Positions 38,572 through 47,327 of a stretch of 64,000 nucleotides of DNA are shown here, piece by piece. A program made the position numbers and the translations under genes. Position 1 is the stretch's first letter; each line of letters starts with the position of its first letter. The notes below the pieces were generated by a model. The model did no database searches and was not told where the DNA came from. It saw only the letters and a list, made by a program, of their open reading frames with translations. The stretch covers positions 186,001 through 250,000 of the forward strand of contig CAWJJM010000006.1 in assembly GCA_963843275.1 (NCBI GenBank), given 5' to 3'. This stretch comes from CAWJJM01 sp963843275 (GTDB taxonomy: Bacteria; Acidobacteriota; Thermoanaerobaculia; Multivoradales; JBCCEF01).

Positions 38572-38910
38572 CAGGCTCCGCCGGGCGCGAAAGGGCTGCG
38601 TGCTGCGGAGGTATGCGCTCGACGCGGCCGACGGAGATACAACTCGCCTCCATATGACCTGGGTCCAGGCGAATTGGATCGGCGCACTGCCAGGCTTCCA
38701 GCTCTTATGGCGAAAGGGATGGAGCGCGAGCAGGCAAGACTCGCTCGGTGGGCCGAAAGCGAGGCCGGGTCACCACGTACCTACCCGTCAAGACAGCGCG
38801 GCGGGGAGGCGCTCCGACTGCTCGAACAGCCCCGTTCGTGCGTCACCTGTTAGGCTCTGGGGGATCGTCGTTGTCGCCGTGGCATCGGCACCCGGACACA
38901 AGGAGACGAT
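38572..38910. other. Non-coding stretch before infA
   Basis: About 340 bases without a supported gene. The last part should hold the infA promoter; TTAGGCT near 38849 is a weak -10 candidate. Only the AAGGAG ribosome binding site just before 38911 is convincing. Confidence 0.4.
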
Positions 38911-39126
38911 TTGAGCGACGCGATCGAGGTTACCGGCGAAGTCATCCAGCCCCTGCCGAACGCACAATTCCGCGTTCTGCTGCCCGACGGCCACGAGGTG
39001 CTGGCCTACCTGGGAGGCAAGCTCCGCAAGCATCGGATCCGGATCCTGCTCGGAGATGCCGTCAAGGTCGAGCTGTCGCCCTACGACCTCACGCGCGGCC
39101 GAATCACCTACCGCATGCGCGTCTGA
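38911..39126 (+). CDS. infA: Translation initiation factor IF-1
   Basis: 71 residues of S1-type OB fold: AIEVTGEVIQPLPNAQFRVL, GHEVLAYLGGKLRKHRIRIL, and VKVELSPYDLTRGRITYRMR, which is the strongly conserved IF-1 ending. The start is TTG after AAGGAGACGAT. IF-1 binds the ribosomal A site during initiation. It is unusual in standing alone here, with no ribosomal protein genes nearby; infA usually lies in the spc ribosomal operon. Confidence 0.95.
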   Translation: MSDAIEVTGEVIQPLPNAQFRVLLPDGHEVLAYLGGKLRKHRIRILLGDAVKVELSPYDLTRGRITYRMRV

Positions 39127-39457
39127 CGCAAGTACTCGTCTGCAGGTCGTCGGTGGTCGGTCGCCGGCGAATTCTGGGCGCCAGTTCCCGCCGCGGGGCT
39201 ATCGGCCGATCGCCGGCTCACGGCCACAGCCTGCAGTGATCGACCGGCGACGGCCGCGGAGGCGACATGGGCCAGACGGTCGCCTCCAGAACGACCGCAG
39301 GAAGCGGTCATATCGTGAACATCTGAGTCGTGGCACGTAGCCCCGGCCATGTGCCTCAGTCCGAAACAGGACGAATGGCCGTTGGCTACTGGCACCGGAT
39401 GCGAGAATCTCGTGCACGACCCAATTCGCGCGCCAACCCACCGAGCGAGGGAATACC
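39127..39457. other. Non-coding stretch between infA and the LiaF-like gene
   Basis: About 330 bases. No ORF with recognisable protein, no RNA gene, and no good promoter pair seen by eye. Confidence 0.35.
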
Positions 39458-40423
39458 GTGAACATCAACCGTGGCCTGCTCTTCTGGGGGCTGGCCCTCA
39501 TCACCGCGGGTGCCGTGGCCCTGGCCGTGCAGCAGGAGCTCATCGACCGCGACACGATCTCCGGCGCGTGGCGGCTGTGGCCGCTGATCCTGGTCGCCAT
39601 CGGCCTGTCGATCGTCCTGGCCCGGACGCCGTTCTCCGTCCTGGGCACCATCCTGGCGGCGCTGATCCTGGGCGTGGCCGGGGGTGCGCTGTTCAGCGCT
39701 GGGGCGAGCTTCAGCGTCGCGTGTGGCGGGGACATGCCAACCGACCTGCAGACACAGTCGGGCTCATTCTCCGGCAGCTCGGCGAACGTGACGCTGGACT
39801 TCAACTGCGGTCGCCTGGACGTCGGCATGACCGACGGCTCCGGATGGCAGGCGCGGACCGGCGTGACCGGCAATCGCGAGGTCCGCCTCTCCTCCTCGTC
39901 GGACGGTCTCACCATCCGGTCGCCCGAGGGCGGCTTCAGCTTCAACGAGGGCAAGCAGCGCTGGGAGGTCGACCTCGGTTCGGAGACGACCTACGACCTG
40001 CACATCAACGTCAATGCCGCCGATGCCACCTATGACCTGTCCGGCGGCACCTTCTCGGAGGTCAACGTCGATCCCAACGCCGGATCCATGTTTTTCGACC
40101 TGGCGGGCGCCACCGTCGACGACTTCAACCTGTCCATGAACGCCGGTTCGGCCAACTTCCAGACCGATGCGGACACCGACTTGGCCGGCGCGCTCACGAT
40201 GAACGCGGGCAGCATCGACTTCTGCACGGCCCCCGACGCCGCCGTTCGCATCCGCGTGGACGCGAACATCACCTTCTCGCACAACCTGAACGACAGCGGC
40301 CTTTCGCGGTCCGGTGACACGTGGACCAGCAACAGCTTCGACGGCGCGGACCACGTCATCGACCTGACCCTGGAGGGCAACGCTGCCAGCTTCACCCTCA
40401 ATCCCCAAGGAGGCTGCTCATGA
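39458..40423 (+). CDS. LiaF-like/DUF5668 membrane protein
   Basis: 321 residues. Two or three N-terminal membrane helices (GLLFWGLALITAGAVALAV, LWPLILVAIGLSIVLA, LGTILAALILGVAGGALF) are followed by an extracytoplasmic beta-rich domain with repeats such as INVNAADATYDLSGGTF and LSMNAGSANFQTDADTD. This is the LiaI/LiaF plus DUF4097/toastrack pattern. LiaF proteins sense cell-envelope stress with LiaRS, but no two-component genes are seen here. It is coupled to the PspC gene by an ATGA overlap. Confidence 0.7.
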   Translation: MNINRGLLFWGLALITAGAVALAVQQELIDRDTISGAWRLWPLILVAIGLSIVLARTPFSVLGTILAALILGVAGGALFSAGASFSVACGGDMPTDLQTQSGSFSGSSANVTLDFNCGRLDVGMTDGSGWQARTGVTGNREVRLSSSSDGLTIRSPEGGFSFNEGKQRWEVDLGSETTYDLHINVNAADATYDLSGGTFSEVNVDPNAGSMFFDLAGATVDDFNLSMNAGSANFQTDADTDLAGALTMNAGSIDFCTAPDAAVRIRVDANITFSHNLNDSGLSRSGDTWTSNSFDGADHVIDLTLEGNAASFTLNPQGGCS

Positions 40424-40995
40424 ACCGCCGGCTGTACCGCTCTCGCAACGACTCGGTCCTGGGGGGCGTGGCGGGTGGCGTCGCGGAGTACCTGGACGTC
40501 GATCCCTCGATCGTGCGCATCGTGTGGGCGATCCTTGCCATCGTCACCGGCGGGATCTTCTTCATCCTCTACATCGTGATGTGGATCGTGGTGCCGGAGG
40601 GTCATCCGGGCCCCTACGTCCCGGGGCCGGGAGCGCAGCCCGGCTGGACGCCCCCCGGCGGACAGCCGGTGGTGCCGCCGGCCGCGGCCCCGACCGCCCA
40701 AGGCGATGCCACCGGTGAGGGCGCGGCTCCCGCGACCGGCGCTGCGCCGCCGCCACCGGCCGCGGCGGCTCCGGCCTGGACACCGCCCGGCGCCTACCCG
40801 TACGAGCGGCACCGACGCCGGCGCAGCGGCAACGGCGGGCTGATCTTCGGGATCATCCTGGTGGCCCTGGGCGTCTGGTTCCTGCTCGACGAGTACGTGC
40901 CGAACCTGCGCAGCGACCTGCTCTGGCCGATCGGCCTGGTCGCGCTGGGGCTGGTCCTGCTGGTCGTCTCGACGCGACGCTCGTCGGAGGATTGA
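40420..40995 (+). CDS. PspC-domain membrane protein
   Basis: 191 residues. The N-terminal PspC domain is clear: RLYRSRNDSVLGGVAGGVAE, YLDVDPSIVRIVWAIL, FFILYIVMWIVVPE. A Pro/Ala/Gly-rich linker of about 80 residues leads to two C-terminal helices (LIFGIILVALGVWFLLDEYV and LWPIGLVALGLVLLVVS) of the DUF5668/LiaI kind. PspC proteins take part in membrane-stress responses. An AAGGAGG site precedes ATG 40420. It is probably one operon with the LiaF-like gene. Confidence 0.87.
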   Translation: MNRRLYRSRNDSVLGGVAGGVAEYLDVDPSIVRIVWAILAIVTGGIFFILYIVMWIVVPEGHPGPYVPGPGAQPGWTPPGGQPVVPPAAAPTAQGDATGEGAAPATGAAPPPPAAAAPAWTPPGAYPYERHRRRRSGNGGLIFGIILVALGVWFLLDEYVPNLRSDLLWPIGLVALGLVLLVVSTRRSSED

Positions 40996-41048
40996 CGCGC
41001 GTTCGCTCCGATGCGTGTCCGGGCCGCGTGCGGGCGCGTGTGCCTGCG

Positions 41049-41098
41049 AGCGGCGGTCGAGCGGCGGTCCGAGCGGCGGGTCCGAGCGGCGGTCCGAG
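41049..41098. repeat. Short tandem repeat, four units of about 12 bp
   Basis: Four near-identical copies of GAGCGGCGGTCC in the spacer after the PspC gene. Probably non-coding. Confidence 0.6.
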
Positions 41099-41178
41099 CT
41101 GGACGCAATTGTCACCTGGGGGCGCTTACGGTGGCGTGATCGTCGGCCGACAGCGCCAGAGCGCCGTACGTGTCGCTG

Positions 41179-41228
41179 GGTGACACATACGCCGGCGCCG
41201 CGGCCATCCAGCGCCGATACGTGTCACC
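41179..41228. terminator. Hairpin between convergent genes, possible two-way terminator
   Basis: GGTGACACATACGCCGGCGC (41179-41198) and GCGCCGATACGTGTCACC (41211-41228) form a long, slightly imperfect stem. It sits between the stop of the PspC gene and that of the minus-strand glycosyltransferase. There is no T tract, so function is uncertain. Confidence 0.45.
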
Positions 41229-41237
41229 CGGTGAGAG

Positions 41238-44211
41238 CTATGCCGTCGGCTCGTCCTGGTCGGCAGGAGTCCGGTTCTGGGGTGATGCGTGCAGCGAGCC
41301 GCACCCCATCGGTCCCTTCCGAACAGGGCGAAGGCGGCGGCGGCGAGGGCGACCACCGTGCCCAGCGCCAGCTTCCAGGTGTCGGCGCTCAGCAGCTGCA
41401 CGCGCTCGCCCTGCGGCGGCCCCGGGAACTTGAACTCGTAGTTCCACGGCGGCAGGGCACGCGCCAGGTTGATGTACCAGTCCGGCATGGCGATGGCGCT
41501 GCCCAGCGGGAAGATGAGCACGCCGGCGACGGCGGCCAGCACCAGGAAGGCCGTGGCCAGCGGTCGCCAGCTCCAGGATCGCAAGCCCTCGTCCACCACG
41601 TAGGCGACGGCCACCATGGCGAACATCACCGCGGTCAGGTAGTGGTACTGGAACGTGGCGCGCTCGATCCGCGTCCACGGCAGGAACTGGAAGACGAAGG
41701 CGGCCACCAGCAGCACGAGGCCCATGGAGCGGCGGCGCCAGGCCTGGACCGCGCAGTACAGCGATGGCCGGCACGCCGGCCCAGAACAGGATCGGGTTGC
41801 CGCCGTTGTAGATGACGCCCACGGTCCGACCGTCGAAGTCGTGGCCGTAGAACCACACCGGCTTGAGGTCCAGCGGCCAGCTCCACCACGGTGACGCGGC
41901 GGCATGCCCTGCCTGCAGGCCGAAGTGGTACCCGAACATCTGGGCGTGCAGCTCCTCCAGCGACCAGCCGTATCCGGGCCCGGCATCCGGCCCCGCGATG
42001 TTGTGGCCGAGCTGCAGGTACGGCACGTAGGCCAGGAAGTAGACGAGCAGCGGAATCACGGCCAGGGCGGCTCCGATCCACGGCCAGGAGAAGCCACCCA
42101 GCTCACCGGGCAGGTGCCAGCGGCGGTCGCTCTCGGGGCGGACGAGCGAGACCACGGCCCGCAGCAGCAGCAGCGCCGCCGCCACGCCGAGCATCAGGAA
42201 CGCGGGCCAGCCGACCTGCGCGCCGCGCGCCAGGACGGCGAAGGCGAGCTCCACCGAGTTGTCGGCGGTCCCCGAGCCCTGCACCTGGTCGAATGCCAGC
42301 GCGAACGCCAGGCCGATGCCCGACAGCACCAGGGCCGTCGGCGCCAGGCCGAGCAGGTCACGCGAGTCGAGCCGGATGGGCCGGATCCAGACCAGCAGCA
42401 GGGCCAGCGCGAAGGCGGCCAGGGAGACGGCGAGGAACGGCCACGGCGCATCGATCCCGGCCACCACCGTCAGGGACGCCATGCCGGCCACCAGCAGGAA
42501 GCGCCCCAGGTTGGATCGGGCCAGGACCAGCACCCACAGACCGATGAGCGCGTAGATGCCCACCCACTTGGTGGCTGACGCAAGGCCGATGAGCACCCCG
42601 ACCAGCGGCAGCGCCCACCACGCGCTGCGTTGCCATCGGCCCGACCAGACCTGCCAGAAGACGAGATACGCGGCGGCGATGAAGGCCGCCACGAAGATGT
42701 CGTTCATGCTGATGCGGCTCATCACGTAGCTCATCGCGTCCAGCGCCATGAAGGCGCCGGCCAGGATCGCGATGCGGCGGCGGCGGAACATCGTCGCGGC
42801 CAGCAGGTAGATGAGCCCCACCAGGATGGAGCCGAAGACGATCCCCGACAGGCGCCAGGCGAAGGCGTTGCTGCCGGCGTCGATCCGGACCAGCTGGCCG
42901 CCGCGCCCCGCTTCCGCGGATCGACCGAGACCAGGAGCAGGCCGTGGTCATCGTCCTGGCTGTGGTCCGAGATGTCGAAGGCCAGCGCCAGCGGGTCCCC
43001 GGGCAGGAGGGTGGTGTCGAAGGCCGCGAAGCCGGCGCGACTGCCGCCCGCCGTTGCCGAGCGGCTGGACGGTCCACACCGCCGGCTGCTGCGCCGAGCT
43101 GTCGAACCCGGCGATGTAGATGATGTTCGCCACCGACTGCCAGCCGATCAGCTGCCGGCCGCCGGGCAGCGGCGCGGTGTCGATCAGGTCGACGCTCTCG
43201 TCGAAGACGGTGATGCCGCCGTCGACGGCCGGGTGGGCGACGTCGGCCGGCAGGGCGCCGACCGGCACCCAGACCTGGGCGTCGTTGCCCGCGCCGCGGA
43301 CCAGGACGGGTCCTGCGGGCGGCGCGGGCAGCTCTTCGACCCGTGGCTGGTCGCCGTCCATCTCCGGCTGCAGCGTGGCGCCGTCCAGGACGGCCAGGAC
43401 CCGCGCGCCAGGTCCGTGGCGACCACCCGCGAGCCGGCGTCGCCGGCGGCGGGCAGGTACGCCGACCCCGCCGGCCACCATGTCGCTGCGTCCGAGCTCC
43501 GCGCCGGTCACCAGCTCGTCGACCACGATCCCGTCGGGACCGCGGAACAGGATCACCGATCCGTCGGACGGGATGTCGATCTGCAGGATGCCCGACAGGC
43601 CGGTGTCGATGGGCGATCCGCCCGGCGGCGGCGCTCGTTCACCACGCGCCGACACGAAGGCGGCGAGCTGGTAGACCCAGGCGTGGCCGTCGCCGGCGGT
43701 GCCGACCAGCAGCCGCTCGGAGCCCTCGTCGTAGGCCAGGGCTGGTGACGATCCCCGGCGCGTCCCACTGCGCCACCACGTCGCCGCTGCGGACCTCGCG
43801 CGCGGTGATGGTGCTGTCCGGCGGCGCTGTACGCGATCGAGTCGGGCGCGCAGGCTCGCCGATGCGCTGTGGCGACACCGCCATCGCGGCGGCGGGCTGC
43901 TCCAGGTCCGTGCTGCCGACCACCTTGTTCGGGTCCGCGAAGACGATCCCCGCCGCGATCAGGTACTTGGCCAGCATCGGGTGCGTCCACTCGTAGGTGT
44001 CGCGCTTCCAGCCCTCCTGCCAGTCGGCCAGCCACTCCGTCGCGGATCGGGCGTGGTAGACCTCGTCGAAGTGCATCGATCGTGGCTCGTCCAGGCGCCA
44101 GAGCCGGAAGGCGAAGGCGAAGAGCACCAGACCGATGACCAGCAGCAGGTCCAGCCGGTCGAGCCGGCGCATCGGCTCGCGCAGGTAGGGATCGGACGGG
44201 TCCGGCCTCAT
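41238..44211 (-). CDS. PMT/GT39-type membrane mannosyltransferase with large inserted propeller-like domain, frameshifted
   Basis: About 990 residues. The N-terminus has a first helix (LLLVIGLVLFAFAFRLWRL), then the PMT catalytic loop MHFDEVYHARSATEWL (Asp-Glu) and THPMLAKYLIAAGI. Normally the second helix follows within about 30 residues. Here about 370 residues of extracytoplasmic sequence intervene, with propeller-like strands (SPIDTGLSGILQIDIPSDGS, GRQLIGWQSVANIIYIAGFD). The membrane part then resumes at NAFAWRLSGIVFGSILVGLI, with FMALDAMSYVMSRISMNDIF and many more helices. Frame breaks occur near 43860, 43740, 43400, 43050, 42905, 41757 and 41320. It would transfer sugar from a lipid carrier to protein or envelope glycan. 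The exact start is unsure. Confidence 0.8.
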
Positions 44212-44298
44212 CCGCTCGCGGATGACGGTCGAGCCATCCGGGCTCGCGGGCCGGCGGCTCGCTCATGGGTGGCGGATGGGGCCCGCGCGGCGGCCACC

Positions 44299-45816
44299 TC
44301 ATCGGCCTCCGGCTCGGGCGCGGCCTCGGTCGATCGCGCCGGCGACCAGGCCAGTGCGCGCGGCATGCCAGGCCAGCACGCCCAGCACCACCACGATCAT
44401 GGCCGAGAGAGCGTAGATGCCCCAGTCGGTGAAGATGGTGCCCGCCAGGAACGGGTCGCGCACCATCGGCTCACCGTTGACCCCCGGGTTGATGGGCGGC
44501 CCCTCGACGAACGACCAGTCCGCGGTGTAGACCCAGTACATGTTGGCGAAGACGGAGAGGGTCAGCGCCCCGTAGAGCAGCATCCAGCGCCAGCCGCGTG
44601 CGATCAGCGGCGCCGCCAGCAGCCAGGGCGGGGAAGAGGTAGCGCTCGTGGACGCGGGTCGGCAGCGCGAAGAAGGCGAAGGCCAGCAGCAGGGCGGACT
44701 CCAGCAGCCCAACCGGGTCGTCGCGCCGCGCCACCTGCCACAGGGCCAGCAGCGCCACGGCGGCGAAGAGGATGGCTCCCACGAGCTGCCAGCTGACGAC
44801 CGCTGAGCCGATGGTGAACGCCACGCCCGCCCCGTTGAGGCACGATGCCGTTGGCACGTCGCAGCCCCAGGTGATGGTGTCCCCCAGCCCGCTCCACGGG
44901 TTGCGCCACAGGTTGAAGGCATTGACGGTCAGGCCCTGGTAGGTGTCGGCCGCCTCGCCGAGCTTCCCGACCAGGCTGAGCTGGTCCGGGTTCGGCGACC
45001 AGAGGGTCATGCCGAAGGGCAGGATCAGGATCACCAGCGTGGCGAGGCCCACGGCCAGCGAGGTCAGCACGCGCAGCGCGTCGCGCCGACCGTCGTGCTC
45101 CGGATCCGACGAGCGGCCGAACAGGTGCCGCTTGAGCCCCACCACCGCCACGATCGGGATCACGAACGCGAACTGGAACTTGATCAGCAGCGCCACGACC
45201 GCGCCGGCGGCCGCCGCCTCGGTCCAGCCGCGTGCCAGGAAGTAGAGCGTCACCAGCAGGGCCAGCGTTCCGACCGAGTCGACCTGCCCCCAGATGGCGG
45301 AGTCGAACATCGTTGCCGGGTTGAACAGGTAGATGACCAGCGCCACCAGCCCGATGCGCGTCCCGCTCCAGCCCGCGAATCGTCCGTGCAGGAATCGGCG
45401 GCTGTAGGCGAAGAGCATCCAGGCCACGCCCGCATCGGCCAGGATGCCCGGGACCTTCACCAGGCCGGGGGTGATGTCCACGCCCAGGGTGATCGGCTTG
45501 AGCGCCTGGCCGATGCTGCCCAGGAACCACAGGACGTACATGTAGCCCGGCGGGTAGTCGGCGAAATAGCTGGCGTCGTAGAAGCCGCCCGGCCCGACGG
45601 ACGCCATCCGCTGTGCCCACGCGGCGAAGGCGCCCACGTCATTGCGCAGGCCGCTCTGTCGGCAGGAGGACGCCCGCCGACCAGGGCACGCAGAAGCACG
45701 CCGCCGACGATCAGCAGGATCGCAATCGTGACCGGATCGCGCGGCAGCGGGATGGGAAATGAGCTCGCGCGCCGTACCGACACGGTGCCGCGAGGCGTCG
45801 TGGCCGGCTCCGTCAT
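44299..45816 (-). CDS. GT-C fold membrane glycosyltransferase, frameshifted
   Basis: About 505 residues with 9-11 hydrophobic helices. The start MTEPATTPRGTVSVRRAS leads to a first helix (TIAILLIVGGVLLRALV), then a lumenal loop with FYDASYFADYPPGYMYVLWF, typical of GT-C enzymes related to GT87/DUF2029 and PIG-M-like mannosyltransferases. The region IYLFNPATMFDSAIWGQVDS is also conserved in that group. Breaks near 45660 and 44630. It is adjacent to the PMT-type enzyme and divergent from a polyprenyl-phosphate-sugar synthase-like GT2, which could supply its donor. Confidence 0.75.
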
Positions 45817-45953
45817 CGGCGCCGGCAGATCTCGCTCGGCAAGGTGGCGGTGAGTATACACGGGCTCCCTGACGGCTCCGCGCTCGTGCGAGTTCCACCG
45901 GCAATCGGGCCCGCCGGGTACGCTACGATCCGCCCGACCCAGCAGGAGAGCCC

Positions 45954-46700
45954 GTGACCAACGAGCGACCGCGCCTCACCTTCTTCTTCCCCGCCTACAA
46001 CGAGGAGGAGAACGTGGAGCGCACCGTGGAGCTGGCGCTGTCCGAGATCGGCCCGATGGTCGACGGCTCGCTTGAGGTCCTGGTGGTGGACGACGGCTCC
46101 ACGGACCGGACCCCCGCGCTGGCCGACGCGCTGGCCGCCGCCGACGAGCGCGTGCGGGTGCACCACCAGCCGAACCGCGGCTACGGCGGCGCGCTGAAGG
46201 CGGGCTTCGCGAACGCGCGCGGCGAGCTGGTCTGCTTCTCCGACGGCGACCTGCAGTTCGACCTGGCGGAGATGACCCGCCTGCTGGAGCGCCTGGCCGA
46301 TGAGTCGCGGCCCGTGGACGCGGTGATCGGCTTCCGGATCAAGCGGCGCGACCCGTTCCATCGGCTCTTCATCGCCAAGACCTACAACACCATCGTGTCC
46401 CTGGCCTTCGGCCTGCGCGTGCGCGACATCGACTGCGCCATGAAGCTCCTGCGTCGCGACGTCTTCGACGGGCTGCGCCTCGACGCAGACGGGCCATTCC
46501 TGTCCGCCGAGCTGCTGATCAAGCTGCGGGCGCGCGGCGTCCGGATGGCGCAGGTGGGCGTCAACCACTACCCGCGCGCGGCCGGGACGAACACCGGTGC
46601 GTCGTTCACCAAGATCCTGCGCACCTTCCGGGACCTGGCCGTGCTGCGCTGGGCGCTCTGGACCCGCCGCAACGAGGTGCTGAGCCGGGTTGAGCCCTAG
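45954..46700 (+). CDS. Family 2 glycosyltransferase, polyprenyl-phosphate mannose/glucose synthase-like
   Basis: 248 residues, GTG start. GT-A fold with FFFPAYNEEENVERTVELAL, VLVVDDGSTDRTPALADAL, the metal-binding FSDGDLQFD (DxD type), and RVRDIDCAMKLLRRDVFDGL, characteristic of dolichol-phosphate-mannose-synthase relatives. No C-terminal membrane helices. It would load a sugar onto a lipid carrier, probably for the two membrane glycosyltransferases encoded next to it on the other strand. Confidence 0.88.
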   Translation: MTNERPRLTFFFPAYNEEENVERTVELALSEIGPMVDGSLEVLVVDDGSTDRTPALADALAAADERVRVHHQPNRGYGGALKAGFANARGELVCFSDGDLQFDLAEMTRLLERLADESRPVDAVIGFRIKRRDPFHRLFIAKTYNTIVSLAFGLRVRDIDCAMKLLRRDVFDGLRLDADGPFLSAELLIKLRARGVRMAQVGVNHYPRAAGTNTGASFTKILRTFRDLAVLRWALWTRRNEVLSRVEP

Positions 46701-46756
46701 GCCGGGGCGTTGCGCTCCGACGTGACCCGGTACCGGGCGATGCCGAAGATGGCCGG

Positions 46757-47308
46757 TCAGCTCTCCTCGTCGGAGGGCGGGCCCTTCTCGCCGCCCTCCA
46801 GGTCCACGTCGAGCGAATTCACGAACTCCCGGAAGACGGCCAGCTTCTCCTCGGCCACGTCGCCGCCCTCCTCGTGCTCCGGCTCGACGCCTGCCTCGTC
46901 GAGCACCCGCTCATCGACGTAGATGGTGGAGCCGGTGCGGACCGCCATGGCGATGGCGTCTGATGTTCGAGAGTCGATCTCCTGCTCGGTCCCGTCGGCG
47001 GCCTCGAGGTAGAGGCGAGCGTGGAACGTGCCATCGGTGACGTGGGTGACGACCACGCGGCTGATGGAGCAGGAGAGCGCGGAGATCACGGAGACCATCA
47101 GGTCGTGGGTGAGGGGGCGCTCCGCGGAGAGGCCCTGCAGTCGCATGGCGATGGCGTTGGCCTCGGACGGCCCGATCCAGATCGGGAGATAGCGGTCTCG
47201 CTCGGATTCCTTGAGGATGACCACGTGCTGGCTGGAGAGCATGTGGACGCGCACGCTCTCGACCATCATCTCGATCAACCGGACTCGTCCGAAGGGCTGC
47301 TCAGCCAT
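46757..47308 (-). CDS. Bifunctional nuclease family (DUF151) protein
   Basis: 183 residues. DUF151 core: VRVHMLSSQHVVILKESERD, YLPIWIGPSEANAIAMRLQG, RPLTHDLMVSVI, and DSRTSDAIAMAVRTGSTIYV. A UvrB/C-like acidic C-terminal segment follows (EEKLAVFREFVNSLDVD). Homologues show DNase/RNase activity in plants and bacteria; their cellular role is unclear. It reads open throughout. Confidence 0.88.
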   Translation of the reverse strand: MAEQPFGRVRLIEMMVESVRVHMLSSQHVVILKESERDRYLPIWIGPSEANAIAMRLQGLSAERPLTHDLMVSVISALSCSISRVVVTHVTDGTFHARLYLEAADGTEQEIDSRTSDAIAMAVRTGSTIYVDERVLDEAGVEPEHEEGGDVAEEKLAVFREFVNSLDVDLEGGEKGPPSDEES

Positions 47309-47327
47309 GAAACGATTCTAGGCCAGC

